From contig JBGSQC010000085.1 in the NCBI GenBank assembly GCA_041738295.1, positions 1 through 21,931 of the forward strand: a stretch of 21,931 bases of DNA. The letters run 5' to 3'. Position numbers and translations under genes: made by a program. Below the pieces are notes generated by a model. It ran no database searches. It saw only the letters and a list, made by a program, of their open reading frames with translations, and was not told the origin of the DNA. Below are positions 1 to 7,027 of this stretch, piece by piece; the first letter of the stretch is position 1; every line of letters begins with the position of its first letter. The DNA comes from Zhengella sp041738295. Its GTDB lineage: Bacteria > Pseudomonadota > Alphaproteobacteria > Rhizobiales > Rhizobiaceae.

Positions 1-17
1 CCCCGGAGCAAGACGAA

Positions 18-404
18 ATGACGGGACCCGCGCCCCGCGACGACATGGATGACGAGAAGCCGCTTGATCCGGCCGTCGAGAACGTGCGCCGCAAGATGGT
101 GCGCTTCTTTGCCATCAATATCGGCATTCTGATGTTCGCCCTTATGGCGGTGCTGGTGGCAATTGTCTACAAGGCCGGCCGGGACAAGCCGGACGCGGCG
201 GCGGTCAATGCGGCGGTTCCAGGCGAGCCTTCCGCGCCGGTGGACCTCGTGCTCAATGCCGGCGAAACGGTGGCTTCGCAATCGCTATCGGGCGACCGGC
301 TCTCGGTGGCGGTGGCCTCTGGCGGCAGCATACGGCGCATCGTCATCCTTGATGTGCGCTCCGGGCGGGTTGTCGGCGAAGTGGCTGTGTCGCTGCGGCA
401 ATAA
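18..404 (+). CDS. Small single-pass membrane protein of unknown function
   Basis: The 128-residue product has a charged N-terminus, one hydrophobic segment at about residues 30-51 (inner-membrane anchor), and a mostly small-residue and valine-rich C-terminal part that would lie on the other side of the membrane and ends in short beta-like stretches. I recognise no catalytic motif and no named family. The ATG at 18 has a GGAG about nine bases upstream; a second in-frame ATG at 45 is possible and would remove nine residues. The gene before it is outside the window, so an operon link cannot be judged. It is followed by a tRNA gene with its own promoter, so this is probably the last gene of its transcript. 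That it is a real gene rests on start signal, membrane topology and codon pattern; function unknown. Confidence 0.75.
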   Translation: MTGPAPRDDMDDEKPLDPAVENVRRKMVRFFAINIGILMFALMAVLVAIVYKAGRDKPDAAAVNAAVPGEPSAPVDLVLNAGETVASQSLSGDRLSVAVASGGSIRRIVILDVRSGRVVGEVAVSLRQ

Positions 405-435
405 TCAGGGCGTCCTGCCGCAGGCCGGATTCCCG

Positions 436-464
436 TTGCAATGGCGGCAAAACCTGCCTATATC
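436..464 (+). promoter_or_regulatory. Probable sigma-70 promoter of the tRNA-Glu gene
   Basis: TTGCAA at 436-441 and TATATC at 459-464 are separated by 17 bases, a good housekeeping-promoter match. The -10 element ends 14 bases before the mature 5' end of the tRNA at 479, which fits a short 5' leader removed by RNase P. Inferred from pattern only. Confidence 0.6.
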
Positions 465-478
465 CGCCGCACACGCTT

Positions 479-553
479 GCGCCCATCGTCTAGCGGTCAG
501 GACGGCGCCCTCTCACGGCGCAAACAGGGGTTCGATTCCCCTTGGGCGTACCA
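479..553 (+). tRNA. tRNA-Glu (anticodon CTC)
   Basis: The 75-base cloverleaf folds fully. Acceptor stem 479-485 pairs with 543-549 (first pair G-U), the D arm begins with GTC and closes with GAC, anticodon stem 505-509 pairs with 517-521, and T stem 526-530 pairs with 538-542 around the loop TTCGATT. The anticodon loop 510-516 puts CTC at 512-514, so it reads GAG glutamate codons. The discriminator is A550 and CCA is encoded at 551-553. The GTCTAG-type D arm and the CTCTCAC loop are typical of bacterial glutamate tRNAs. No convincing terminator follows. Confidence 0.97.
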
Positions 554-719
554 GCTTTCCACCTTCATTCCCCGGTCTGGTAAACTCAGCACACTTGCGC
601 ATGGAAGGGCATTTTCATGTCCAAACATGCGTGTTTGAGCAGGCGTTAACATTAATCGTGCGTCAATCCTTTGGCCCTAGATTCCACAGTTGAGAGAAAC
701 CGCACCGGAACGGCCTGCC

Positions 720-2537
720 ATGGATGACACAAGCATTGCCCCGCCACTGCCCGCGGCAGGCCGGGACAACGCCCTTTCGGTGGCCGACCTTGCTGCCATG
801 CTTGATATGGCGGTTGACTGGACCTTCGAATTCGATGCCGATGGCCGGTTCACCAAGGTTTCCGATACGATCCGGGAGCGCGGCGGCATTTCGCCGAAGA
901 TGCTGCTGGGGCGCAAGCGCGAGGCCGTCTTTGCGCAGATCGCCCTGTCGCCGCGCGAGCTCGAAGAACACAAGGCGCTGGTGGCCGAGCGCAAGCCGTT
1001 TCGCGATTTCAAGGGCGGGTTCGGCGCAGGCCAGGGTACGTTCCGCTATTTCACCACGTCCGGCATGCCGATCTTTGCGGCCGACGGCACCTATTGCGGC
1101 TATCGCGGCGTGGCGCGTGATATTTCCGGGCTTGTGAGCGATTTTTCCACGCTGGGCGAAATCCAGCGCAAGCTGGACGAATCGCGCGACATGATGACCT
1201 CGGTCTTCTCGTCGCTGGGCGCGGCCCTCGTTGTCTATGACGGCGCAAACCGTCTTTACCTCGCCAACCAGACCATGCGCAGCTTCTATCCAGGGATCGA
1301 TCCCCGCATGCTGTCGGTGGGTGCGCGGCTGGAGGATTTCCTTGACGCGATCTATGACCTGCAAGCCATTCCAGATGCCGACGGGATACTCCCGGACCGG
1401 GCAGGGTGGATTGCCGACCGGCTGAAGCGCTATCATGAGCCCCGCTGTGACTATGATGTTGAACTGAGGGACGGGCGCTGGGTTCGCTTTATCAACCAGA
1501 GGCTTGAGAACGGCCTGTTTGTCGGCCTTCGCTCCGACATCACCGAGCAGAAGCAGCGCGAGAAGGATCTGGAGGAAGCGCAGAGGCGCGCCGAACTGGC
1601 AGACCGTGCCAAGTCGGAATTTCTCGCCAACATGAGCCATGAGATACGTACGCCGATGAATGGCGTGCTTGGCATGGCTGAATTGCTTTCAAAGACCGAA
1701 CTGACCGGCAAGCAGCGCACTTTTGCCGATATCATTGTCAAGTCCGGCAATGCGCTGCTGACGATCATCAACGACATTCTCGACTTCTCCAAGATCGATG
1801 CCGGGCAGCTTGTGCTGGACCCGGCCCCCTTCAACCTGGCCGAAGCAATCGAGGATGTGGCAACGCTGATCTCGGTGCGCGCCCGCGAGAAAGACCTTGA
1901 ACTGGCGGTGCGCTTTGATCCGTCCTTGCCGCGCTGCTTTACCGGCGATGCCGGCCGGATCCGCCAGATCGTCACCAACCTGATGGGCAATGCGGTGAAG
2001 TTCACCGAAACCGGCCATGTGCTGGTCGATGTCAGCAGTGTGAACACTGGCCCAGTTACGCGCATCCGCGTCTCTGTCAGCGACACCGGCATCGGCATCG
2101 CGCAGGACAAGCTCGACAGTGTTTTCGAAAAGTTCAGCCAGGTCGACGGGTCATCAACCAGGCGTCATGAAGGAACAGGCCTCGGCCTCGCCATCGCATC
2201 ACGGCTGGTGGAACTGATGGGAGGCAAGATCGGGGCCCATTCGGCGCCAGGCGAAGGATCGACCTTCTGGATCGAGCTCGACCTGCCTGCCCGCAAAGAG
2301 GAGAAGAAGACAATGGCAATGCCGATTGATGTGACGGGCGCGCGCGTGGTGATCATTGATGACAATGAGGTCAACCGGGCGATCCTGCTGGAACAGATGG
2401 CCTCGTGGTCGTTCGATGCCTGCGCCGCAGCCAGCGGTGAACAGGGCATTGCCATCCTGAAGGCCGCGCATGGATACGGACTTTCCGTCGATTGCGTGGT
2501 GCTGGATTATCAGATGCCCGGCATGAATGGTGAGTAA
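720..2537 (+). CDS. PAS hybrid sensor histidine kinase, truncated by an in-frame stop
   Basis: This is the N-terminal 605 residues of a hybrid two-component kinase. Seen in order: two PAS-like regions (about 30-140 and 165-290), a short coiled linker, the HisKA dimerisation domain with the H box around His307 (SHEIRTPMNG), and the ATPase domain with an N box (GNAVKF, about 423), G1 box (DTGIGIA, about 455) and G2 box (GTGLGLAI, about 485). A receiver domain starts near 541 (IIDDNEVN) with phospho-acceptor Asp596. A TAA at 2535-2537 ends the frame ten codons after that Asp. The rest of the receiver and a second receiver continue in the same frame to 3221. No membrane segment is seen, so it is probably cytoplasmic. 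I chose ATG 720; a TTG at 690 would add ten unremarkable residues. The kinase core is intact, so the truncated protein might still autophosphorylate, but its receiver is broken. Signal and partner unknown. It does not resemble PhoR. Confidence 0.85.
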   Translation: MDDTSIAPPLPAAGRDNALSVADLAAMLDMAVDWTFEFDADGRFTKVSDTIRERGGISPKMLLGRKREAVFAQIALSPRELEEHKALVAERKPFRDFKGGFGAGQGTFRYFTTSGMPIFAADGTYCGYRGVARDISGLVSDFSTLGEIQRKLDESRDMMTSVFSSLGAALVVYDGANRLYLANQTMRSFYPGIDPRMLSVGARLEDFLDAIYDLQAIPDADGILPDRAGWIADRLKRYHEPRCDYDVELRDGRWVRFINQRLENGLFVGLRSDITEQKQREKDLEEAQRRAELADRAKSEFLANMSHEIRTPMNGVLGMAELLSKTELTGKQRTFADIIVKSGNALLTIINDILDFSKIDAGQLVLDPAPFNLAEAIEDVATLISVRAREKDLELAVRFDPSLPRCFTGDAGRIRQIVTNLMGNAVKFTETGHVLVDVSSVNTGPVTRIRVSVSDTGIGIAQDKLDSVFEKFSQVDGSSTRRHEGTGLGLAIASRLVELMGGKIGAHSAPGEGSTFWIELDLPARKEEKKTMAMPIDVTGARVVIIDDNEVNRAILLEQMASWSFDACAAASGEQGIAILKAAHGYGLSVDCVVLDYQMPGMNGE

Positions 2538-3221
2538 GTGGCGGCGGCCATTACGGCCGATCCGCTGCTCTCGGGAATACCTGTTGTCCTGCTGTCATCG
2601 GTTGATCATTCGCTCGCCGGTGAAAAGAGTTCGGCGCTCGGAATCACTGCATGCCTCGTCAAGCCGGCGCGCTCTTCGGCCCTGATGGAAGCGATCGTGG
2701 ATTCGGTGCAGCGGCGGCGAACGGAACTGGCTGCCGGCGTACCGGACCGTGTCCGGACGGGCGTCAAAAAGGCAGATGAGTTTTCCTTCGAGGCACCGCG
2801 CAAGAACGCGCCGCGCCCCCATCGCGTCGATATTCTGGCTGCTGAAGACAATGAGGTGAACCAGCTTGTGCTCACGCAGATCCTGCAGGAATCACGCTAT
2901 TCCTTCACCCTCGTTTCCCACGGCGAAGCCGCTGTGGAGGCCTGGCTTGAAATGCATCCGCGCCTCGTTCTGATGGATGTGTCCATGCCGCAAATGAACG
3001 GCCTGGAAGCGACTGCGCATATCCGCCGGGCCGAACAGCGGGACGGGCTGGAGCGCTCGATCATCATCGGCGTCACCGCCCATGCCTTGAAGGGCGACAG
3101 GGAACGCTGCCTTGAAAGCGGCATGGATGATTATCTGTCCAAGCCGATCAGCCCGGATGCGCTTTTGGCCAAGCTTGAAAAGTGGATGGGGCAGAGCCAT
3201 CGGGCAAAAGCCGCAGGCTGA
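2538..3221 (+). pseudogene. C-terminal remainder of the hybrid kinase: end of receiver 1 plus receiver 2
   Basis: This 227-codon segment is in the same frame as the kinase and directly continues it after the TAA. Counting from codon 2538, residues 14-55 supply the missing second half of receiver 1, including the conserved Ser (LLSS, about 20-21) and Lys42 (CLVKP). After a charged linker a complete receiver 2 follows at about 97-216, with the acidic pair Glu103/Asp104, phospho-acceptor Asp147 (LMDVSMP), Thr180 and Lys202 (LSKP). No histidine phosphotransfer domain follows. A GTG sits immediately after the stop, but the only purine-rich stretch upstream is too close for a good ribosome site, so independent translation is doubtful. 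The most economical reading is one ancestral gene of about 833 residues broken by a single nonsense change, or a sequence error. Confidence 0.75.
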
Positions 3222-3240
3222 GGCCCCGACTGACAAGAAA

Positions 3241-3268
3241 CACCCGCCTTTGAAAGAAAAGGCGGGTG
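3241..3268 (+). terminator. Hairpin terminator after the hybrid kinase gene
   Basis: A perfect 11-bp stem (CACCCGCCTTT at 3241-3251 with AAAGGCGGGTG at 3258-3268) encloses a 6-base loop and lies 19 bases past the kinase stop. The downstream strand is only moderately T-rich (ATCCTTTCC), so termination may be partial or may need Rho. Confidence 0.7.
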
Positions 3269-3285
3269 ATCCTTTCCGAGGCCCC

Positions 3286-3301
3286 GGATCCAGCTGGATC
3301 C
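3286..3301. repeat. Perfect 16-bp palindrome GGATCCAGCTGGATCC
   Basis: The 16 bases equal their own reverse complement with no central spacer. It sits 18 bp past the terminator hairpin and far from any start codon. It could be a protein-binding site or a cruciform-prone sequence; function unknown. Confidence 0.5.
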
Positions 3302-3343
3302 ACCGGACTTCGACACCATAGCGGAACCGAACCCCGAAAAAAC

Positions 3344-3359
3344 TGGTGTGATCACACCA
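3344..3359. promoter_or_regulatory. Perfect 16-bp palindrome TGGTGTGATCACACCA, operator-like
   Basis: This is self-complementary over all 16 bases. The TGGT...ACCA ends and short dyad are the sort of site bound by dimeric helix-turn-helix regulators such as GntR-family proteins (inference). It lies 419 bp upstream of the next start codon at 3778, too far for a simple operator of that gene unless the promoter is distant, so it may control an unrecognised transcript. Confidence 0.4.
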
Positions 3360-3777
3360 TGGTCCGGCCGGGTCCTCCAGCTATTTTTTAGCCGGCCGGT
3401 ACCTGTCATGCCGGCAACCGGGCGGGTAATCCGTGTGAGCGTTTGCCCCACACTCAGCTCAAGGGAACACGGGCAGGCAATCAGCACGCCTGCCACCCGC
3501 CCAGCCCTTTTCCAATCGATTCAGGAGTTTCGAGCGAGCGGTGTTCAGACCTGGAGTGTGGCTCCTGGCAAATGTTCCTGGGCGGCCAAGGACCGCCCAA
3601 GGGTCAAGAATTGGATGGTTGACCGCCATTTTCGGCTTGCTTCGCCCATCCAGCCGTCGCGCGATCCTCTTCGAGGTCCGTATCGACCCTGATTTTGCAG
3701 CGCACAACAACCTGGTCAACCCGATTGTATCCGACACCTGAAAAGGCTATGGTGATTGAAAGATAGGAAGCTACCTG

Positions 3778-4506
3778 TTGTCGGCGAACAAACCAGTACT
3801 CGTTTTTGGCATGAGTCATGTCCATGCGCTAGATCGCGCGATGACCGATGCCGAGCGCTCTGTCATTGAAATTATTGATTTCAATACAAGACCAAAGCTG
3901 TTCAACCAGCAGGAAAATAAAATCGATTTTAATCTGCTTGGCGGTCTTCGTCCGAAGGCTGTATTTCTTTCTATTCGTGGGAATTACCATAATGTACTTG
4001 GCCTGATCGAAAGCCCGATTCCGATGAGCATCGGGGATCGCGACAGGGGCGCTGTGCCGGGCGCGGTTGATTCGAAAACCCGCCATTTCGTGCCGCAGTC
4101 CCTTATGCGCGCCTACATGGCTTCGATACTCGAAGACCAGTCATTCTCGCATTTTGGGAAGCTTGCGGCCCATTTTAGCGAGGCTCAGATCTTCCACCTG
4201 TCGCCGCCGCCGCCTTGCGGGGATGCTGCCCATGTCTCTGCCCATCCCGGAATTTTCCGGCCGCGCCTGCATCTCGGCGTCAGTCCGCCATCCCTCAGGC
4301 GGAAATTCTTCGATATTCAAACCGATCTCTACCGCGAGGCCTGCGAGAGAGCCAACATCACGTTTGTCGATGTGCCAAAGGGAGCCACTGGCGAGGACGG
4401 GCTGATGAAACGCGACTACTGGAACAATGACCCTACGCACGGCAATGCGGCCTATGGACGGCTTGTCCTGAACCAGATCAATGCTCTGACGGGGGAGTTC
4501 GCATGA
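3778..4506 (+). CDS. SGNH-hydrolase-like protein, uncharacterised
   Basis: The 242-residue product shows a plausible SGNH/GDSL esterase layout: a first strand running into Gly11-x-Ser13 (VFGMSH, block I nucleophile), Gly68-Asn69 in a later strand end (SIRGNY, possible oxyanion Asn), and a C-terminal Asp218-x-x-His221 (NDPTHGN, block V). The family acts on ester-linked acyl groups of sugars, lipids or polysaccharides; the substrate here is unknown. No signal peptide or membrane segment is visible. The TTG at 3778 is chosen because AGGAAG lies seven bases upstream, and the first ATG (3811) falls inside the block I motif and would destroy it. Its stop overlaps the next start by ATGA, so it is translationally coupled to the GSCFA gene. 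Early codons are less G+C-rich than neighbouring genes. The family call rests on motif spacing only. Confidence 0.7.
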   Translation: MSANKPVLVFGMSHVHALDRAMTDAERSVIEIIDFNTRPKLFNQQENKIDFNLLGGLRPKAVFLSIRGNYHNVLGLIESPIPMSIGDRDRGAVPGAVDSKTRHFVPQSLMRAYMASILEDQSFSHFGKLAAHFSEAQIFHLSPPPPCGDAAHVSAHPGIFRPRLHLGVSPPSLRRKFFDIQTDLYREACERANITFVDVPKGATGEDGLMKRDYWNNDPTHGNAAYGRLVLNQINALTGEFA

Positions 4507-5591
4507 AGAAGCGTTCCCCCTATATCGGCCTCCCTGACCGGCAGTTCTGGAAAAAGGAACCGGGAATCGTCAACGGAGCCCTTTTTGATCCAGTCGGCCC
4601 GGTGCCTTTCTCGATATCGAGAACCGACAAGATTGTTACGGCGGGCAGCTGTTTTGCCCAGCATGTGGCCCGTTACCTTCGTGAAGCGGGCTACAATTAT
4701 CTCGTGACAGAAAAAGCCCATCCGGTCTTTGAGCCTGACTTTGCCAAGGCGTTCCACTACGGCTCGTTCAGCGCCCGCTATGGCAATCTGTATACCGCCC
4801 GCCAACTCAGGCAGCTTCTGGAACGTAGCCATGGAGAATTCGAGCCCCTAGCCGTCAGCTGGCCGAAAGGTTCATCGGGTGCCGTGGTTGATCCTTTCCG
4901 GCCCCAGATCCAACCGGATGGTTTCGTGTCCGAGGCTGAATTGCTGGAAGACCGGCGTCACCATTTCGCTGCCGTCCGCCGCGCCATTGCCGAGATGGAT
5001 GTTTTTGTCTTCACTCTGGGCCTGACCGAAGGCTGGGCAGACCGGCGCGACGGAGCCGTTTTCCCGATTGCTCCGGGCGTTGCCGGGGGTGTCTACGATC
5101 CCGACACTGTCGAGTTCCGAAATTTCAGCCTCGGAGAGACGGTCGAGGACTTGTCCTTCTCGCTGGATTCTATCCGCCGGATCAATCCAGCGGTGCGCAT
5201 CATCCTGACAGTGTCGCCGGTGCCGCTGAACGCGACTTTCGAGGATCGCCATGTCTTCGTGTCCACCACCTGGTCGAAGGCCGTGCTGCGCCTTGCTGCC
5301 GAAGAAATGCTTGGCCGATACCGGGACTGCCTCTATTTCCCTTCCTATGAAGTGATCACCGCGCCCCATGTGCGTGGTGCTTATTTCGGCCCGGATTGCC
5401 GGGAAGTGAGCGAAGAAGGCGTAAACCATGTCATGGGTCTGTTCTTCAAGCATTTGACGGATGATGCGTCCGGCAAAAAGTCGCCGGTGAAAGCGATCGA
5501 CCTCCCCCAGGACATGGTGGCCCGCCATTTGGCCGAGATGAGCCGGGCGATGGATGTTCTTTGCGACGAGGAAGCCATCGCCAACGAATAG
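4503..5591 (+). CDS. GSCFA-family protein (SGNH superfamily)
   Basis: The 362-residue product carries the family's name motif, Gly-Ser-Cys-Phe-Ala at 48-52 after a hydrophobic strand (KIVTAGSCFAQ). Other conserved-looking blocks are FTLGLTEGW at 170-178, LTVSPVP at 235-241, YFPSYE at 278-283, and an Asp298...His309 segment that can provide the catalytic acid and base. GSCFA proteins belong to the SGNH/PC-esterase superfamily and are thought to act on acylated polysaccharides, but the biochemistry of this branch is poorly known. There is no signal peptide, so it is predicted cytosolic. The ATG overlaps the upstream SGNH-like gene's stop by four bases. The two proteins share a fold and an operon, suggesting they act on one substrate or as a pair (inference). 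A promoter-bearing gap with a Pho box separates it from pstS. Confidence 0.88.
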   Translation: MKKRSPYIGLPDRQFWKKEPGIVNGALFDPVGPVPFSISRTDKIVTAGSCFAQHVARYLREAGYNYLVTEKAHPVFEPDFAKAFHYGSFSARYGNLYTARQLRQLLERSHGEFEPLAVSWPKGSSGAVVDPFRPQIQPDGFVSEAELLEDRRHHFAAVRRAIAEMDVFVFTLGLTEGWADRRDGAVFPIAPGVAGGVYDPDTVEFRNFSLGETVEDLSFSLDSIRRINPAVRIILTVSPVPLNATFEDRHVFVSTTWSKAVLRLAAEEMLGRYRDCLYFPSYEVITAPHVRGAYFGPDCREVSEEGVNHVMGLFFKHLTDDASGKKSPVKAIDLPQDMVARHLAEMSRAMDVLCDEEAIANE

Positions 5592-5924
5592 GACAAGGCC
5601 TTGCCCCGACAACTTCCTCACCGGGTTGTCCGTCTTCTCACCCCAAGAAGGTTTGCAAGAAAGCGTCAGATCGTGGTCCGGCTGCCGGGTCCCTGATGTC
5701 GGTGCCTTGTTTGAATCTGGATCCAGCAGGCAGTTGTCCGATTTTTTCCGGGTCGAGACGATTTTCATCGGAGAGCCGCCTGTCTACGATCTATCGGACA
5801 GCATGATGCACAGGCGTGTCATGAATGACATGGAACTGTCATCAAACTGTTACATGGCTCTCCTATTGGCTAACCCGCGCCTCCTGGAAGGCGTCCCGAG
5901 TTTCCCAAATGGAGCAAGGAAGCC
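5592..5924. other. 333-bp upstream region of pstS
   Basis: No gene is supported here; a long open frame crossing it (5554-5928) has no recognisable content. The gap holds a possible weak hairpin (GACAAC/GTTGTC) just after the GSCFA gene, an inverted repeat TGTCAT-GA-ATGACA at 5817-5830, a weak 11-bp-spaced repeat at 5780-5797 that partly resembles Pho half-sites, and the good Pho box at 5836-5853. It is therefore mainly the control region of the phosphate operon. Confidence 0.6.
5836..5853 (+). promoter_or_regulatory. Pho box (PhoB-binding site) upstream of pstS
   Basis: CTGTCAT at 5836-5842 and CTGTTAC at 5847-5853 are two 7-bp half-sites spaced 11 bp apart by an A-rich linker, which matches the established PhoB consensus (CTGTCAT, AT-rich 4 bp, CTGTCAC) at all but one or two positions. 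A possible -10 element (TATTGG) starts at about 5864, so the box would replace the -35 element, as at known PhoB-activated promoters. The site is 71 bp before the pstS start. Confidence 0.85.
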
Positions 5925-6962
5925 ATGAAAAAGTTTCTCCTCTCGTCCGCATCTGCGGCCATCCTCGTTGCCGGTTTTGCCGGTGCCGCCATTGCCCGCG
6001 ACCAGATCAAGATCGTCGGTTCTTCGACCGTGTTCCCCTACAACCAGGCCGTGGCGGAAGAATTCGCCAACAAGACCGGCAAGGCAGCGCCCGTCGTTGA
6101 ATCGACCGGCACCGGCGGCGGCTTCAAGGCCTTCTGTGCAGGCGTTGGCGAAGAGCATGCCGACATCACCGGTGCCTCGCGCGCCATCAAGGAATCGGAA
6201 GTCAAGCTTTGCGCCGACAATGGCGTAACGGACATCACTGAAGCGCTGATCGGCTATGACGGCCTGTCGATTGCCCATTCGCGCGCTGCTGCCGATTTCG
6301 GCCTGACCGAAGAGCAGATCTTCAAGGCGCTTGCCGCCGAGCTGCCGGACGGCAAGGGCGGCTTCATGCCGAACCCGAACAAGAACTGGTCGGACATCGA
6401 CGCTTCGTTGCCAGGCACCGCCATTCTCGCCTTCGGCCCGCCGCCCACTTCGGGCACCCGCGACGCCTTCGTCGAACTCGTCATGCATGACGGCTGCAAC
6501 AAGCTGGACGGCATGAAGGACCTGAAGAAGGCCGACGAGAAGAAGTGGAATGATGTCTGCTCGCGCATGCGTCAGGACGGCCCCTTTGTTGAAGCCGGCG
6601 AGAACGACAACCTGATCGTTCAGCGTCTGGAATCCGATGCCAACGCCATCGGCATCTTCGGTTACTCGTTCCTCTACGAGAACTCCGACAAGATGAAGGC
6701 CGTCAAGGTCAACGGCATCGAGCCGAACTTTGAAACCATCGCCGATGGTTCCTATCCGGTTGCCCGTCCGATCTTCTTCTACGTCAAGAATGCCCATCGT
6801 GACGTCATCCCCGGCATGAAGGAATTCTTGGAAGAGTACATGTCGGATGCTGCCCTGTCGGGCGACGGCTATCTGGCCGAGCGCGGCCTGACCCCGCTCT
6901 CCGACGAGAAGCGCGCCGAAGTCCAGAAGGGCGTTCTCGAAGCCAAGAAGCTCGGCATGTAA
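5925..6962 (+). CDS. pstS: Phosphate ABC transporter, periplasmic phosphate-binding protein PstS
   Basis: The 345-residue product starts with a Sec signal peptide (Lys-Lys, hydrophobic core about 4-20, Ala-rich cleavage near residue 24). The mature N-terminus DQIKIVGSSTVFPY contains the conserved phosphate-contacting Ser-Ser-Thr, followed by ESTGTGGGFKAFC and a later PTSGTRDAF loop, all hallmarks of PstS. It captures phosphate in the periplasm and hands it to PstC/PstA. There is no lipobox cysteine, so it is soluble. The ATG at 5925 has AGGAAG upstream. A Pho box lies upstream, so high expression under phosphate starvation is expected. It is followed by a strong hairpin before pstC, which would let pstS be made in excess of the membrane parts. 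Confidence 0.96.
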   Translation: MKKFLLSSASAAILVAGFAGAAIARDQIKIVGSSTVFPYNQAVAEEFANKTGKAAPVVESTGTGGGFKAFCAGVGEEHADITGASRAIKESEVKLCADNGVTDITEALIGYDGLSIAHSRAAADFGLTEEQIFKALAAELPDGKGGFMPNPNKNWSDIDASLPGTAILAFGPPPTSGTRDAFVELVMHDGCNKLDGMKDLKKADEKKWNDVCSRMRQDGPFVEAGENDNLIVQRLESDANAIGIFGYSFLYENSDKMKAVKVNGIEPNFETIADGSYPVARPIFFYVKNAHRDVIPGMKEFLEEYMSDAALSGDGYLAERGLTPLSDEKRAEVQKGVLEAKKLGM

Positions 6963-6970
6963 TGCCAGTT

Positions 6971-7000
6971 AGCCCCCGCGCAGCCTGCTGCGCGGGGGCT
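6971..7000 (+). terminator. Strong hairpin between pstS and pstC (attenuator or processing structure)
   Basis: A perfect 13-bp, GC-rich stem (6971-6983 with 6988-7000) closes a CCTG tetraloop eight bases after the pstS stop. The following bases (CCTGCTTGATC) are not a T-run, so it is unlikely to be a full intrinsic terminator. It more likely stabilises the 3' end of a pstS-only mRNA or lets a fraction of transcripts through to pstC. Confidence 0.75.
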
Positions 7001-7027
7001 CCTGCTTGATCTGACCTGGGGGCATTC

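Larger units (their letters stand above)
3222..3777. other. 556-bp gene-free stretch
   Basis: No open frame here has a credible start, codon pattern or recognisable motif on either strand. It holds the terminator hairpin just after the kinase gene, two perfect 16-bp palindromes (entered separately), and several shorter inverted repeats: CCGGCC at 3364-3369 with GGCCGG at 3394-3399 around a T-rich loop, GGCAGGC at 3472-3478 with GCCTGCC at 3488-3494, and TGGGCGG at 3579-3585 with CCGCCCA at 3593-3599. This density of structure could mean a structured RNA, a regulatory region, or the worn remains of a lost gene; I cannot tell which. Confidence 0.6.

Noticed and set aside
646..655. TTAACATTAA as a CtrA-binding site upstream of the kinase
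   Set aside because: The spacing between TTAA elements is 2 bp, not the 7 bp of the CtrA consensus.
690..719. TTG at 690 as start of the hybrid kinase
   Set aside because: No good ribosome site and the added ten residues look like non-coding sequence; ATG 720 is preferred.
3344..3359. TGTGATCACA core as a CRP/FNR site
   Set aside because: The known sites need about six (CRP) or four (FNR) bases between the half-sites; here there is no spacer.
3403..3409. CTGTCAT as a second Pho box ahead of the SGNH-like gene
   Set aside because: Only one half-site; no match 11 bp downstream and too far from a start codon.
3348..3692. Open frame on the plus strand (and overlapping minus-strand frames 3459-3737 and 3604-3825) in the long gap
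   Set aside because: Low-complexity composition, no ribosome site, no recognisable motif, and competing frames of similar length on both strands.
5554..5928. Open frame spanning the end of the GSCFA gene to the pstS start
   Set aside because: It contains the Pho box and promoter region, runs into the pstS start codon, and shows no motif.
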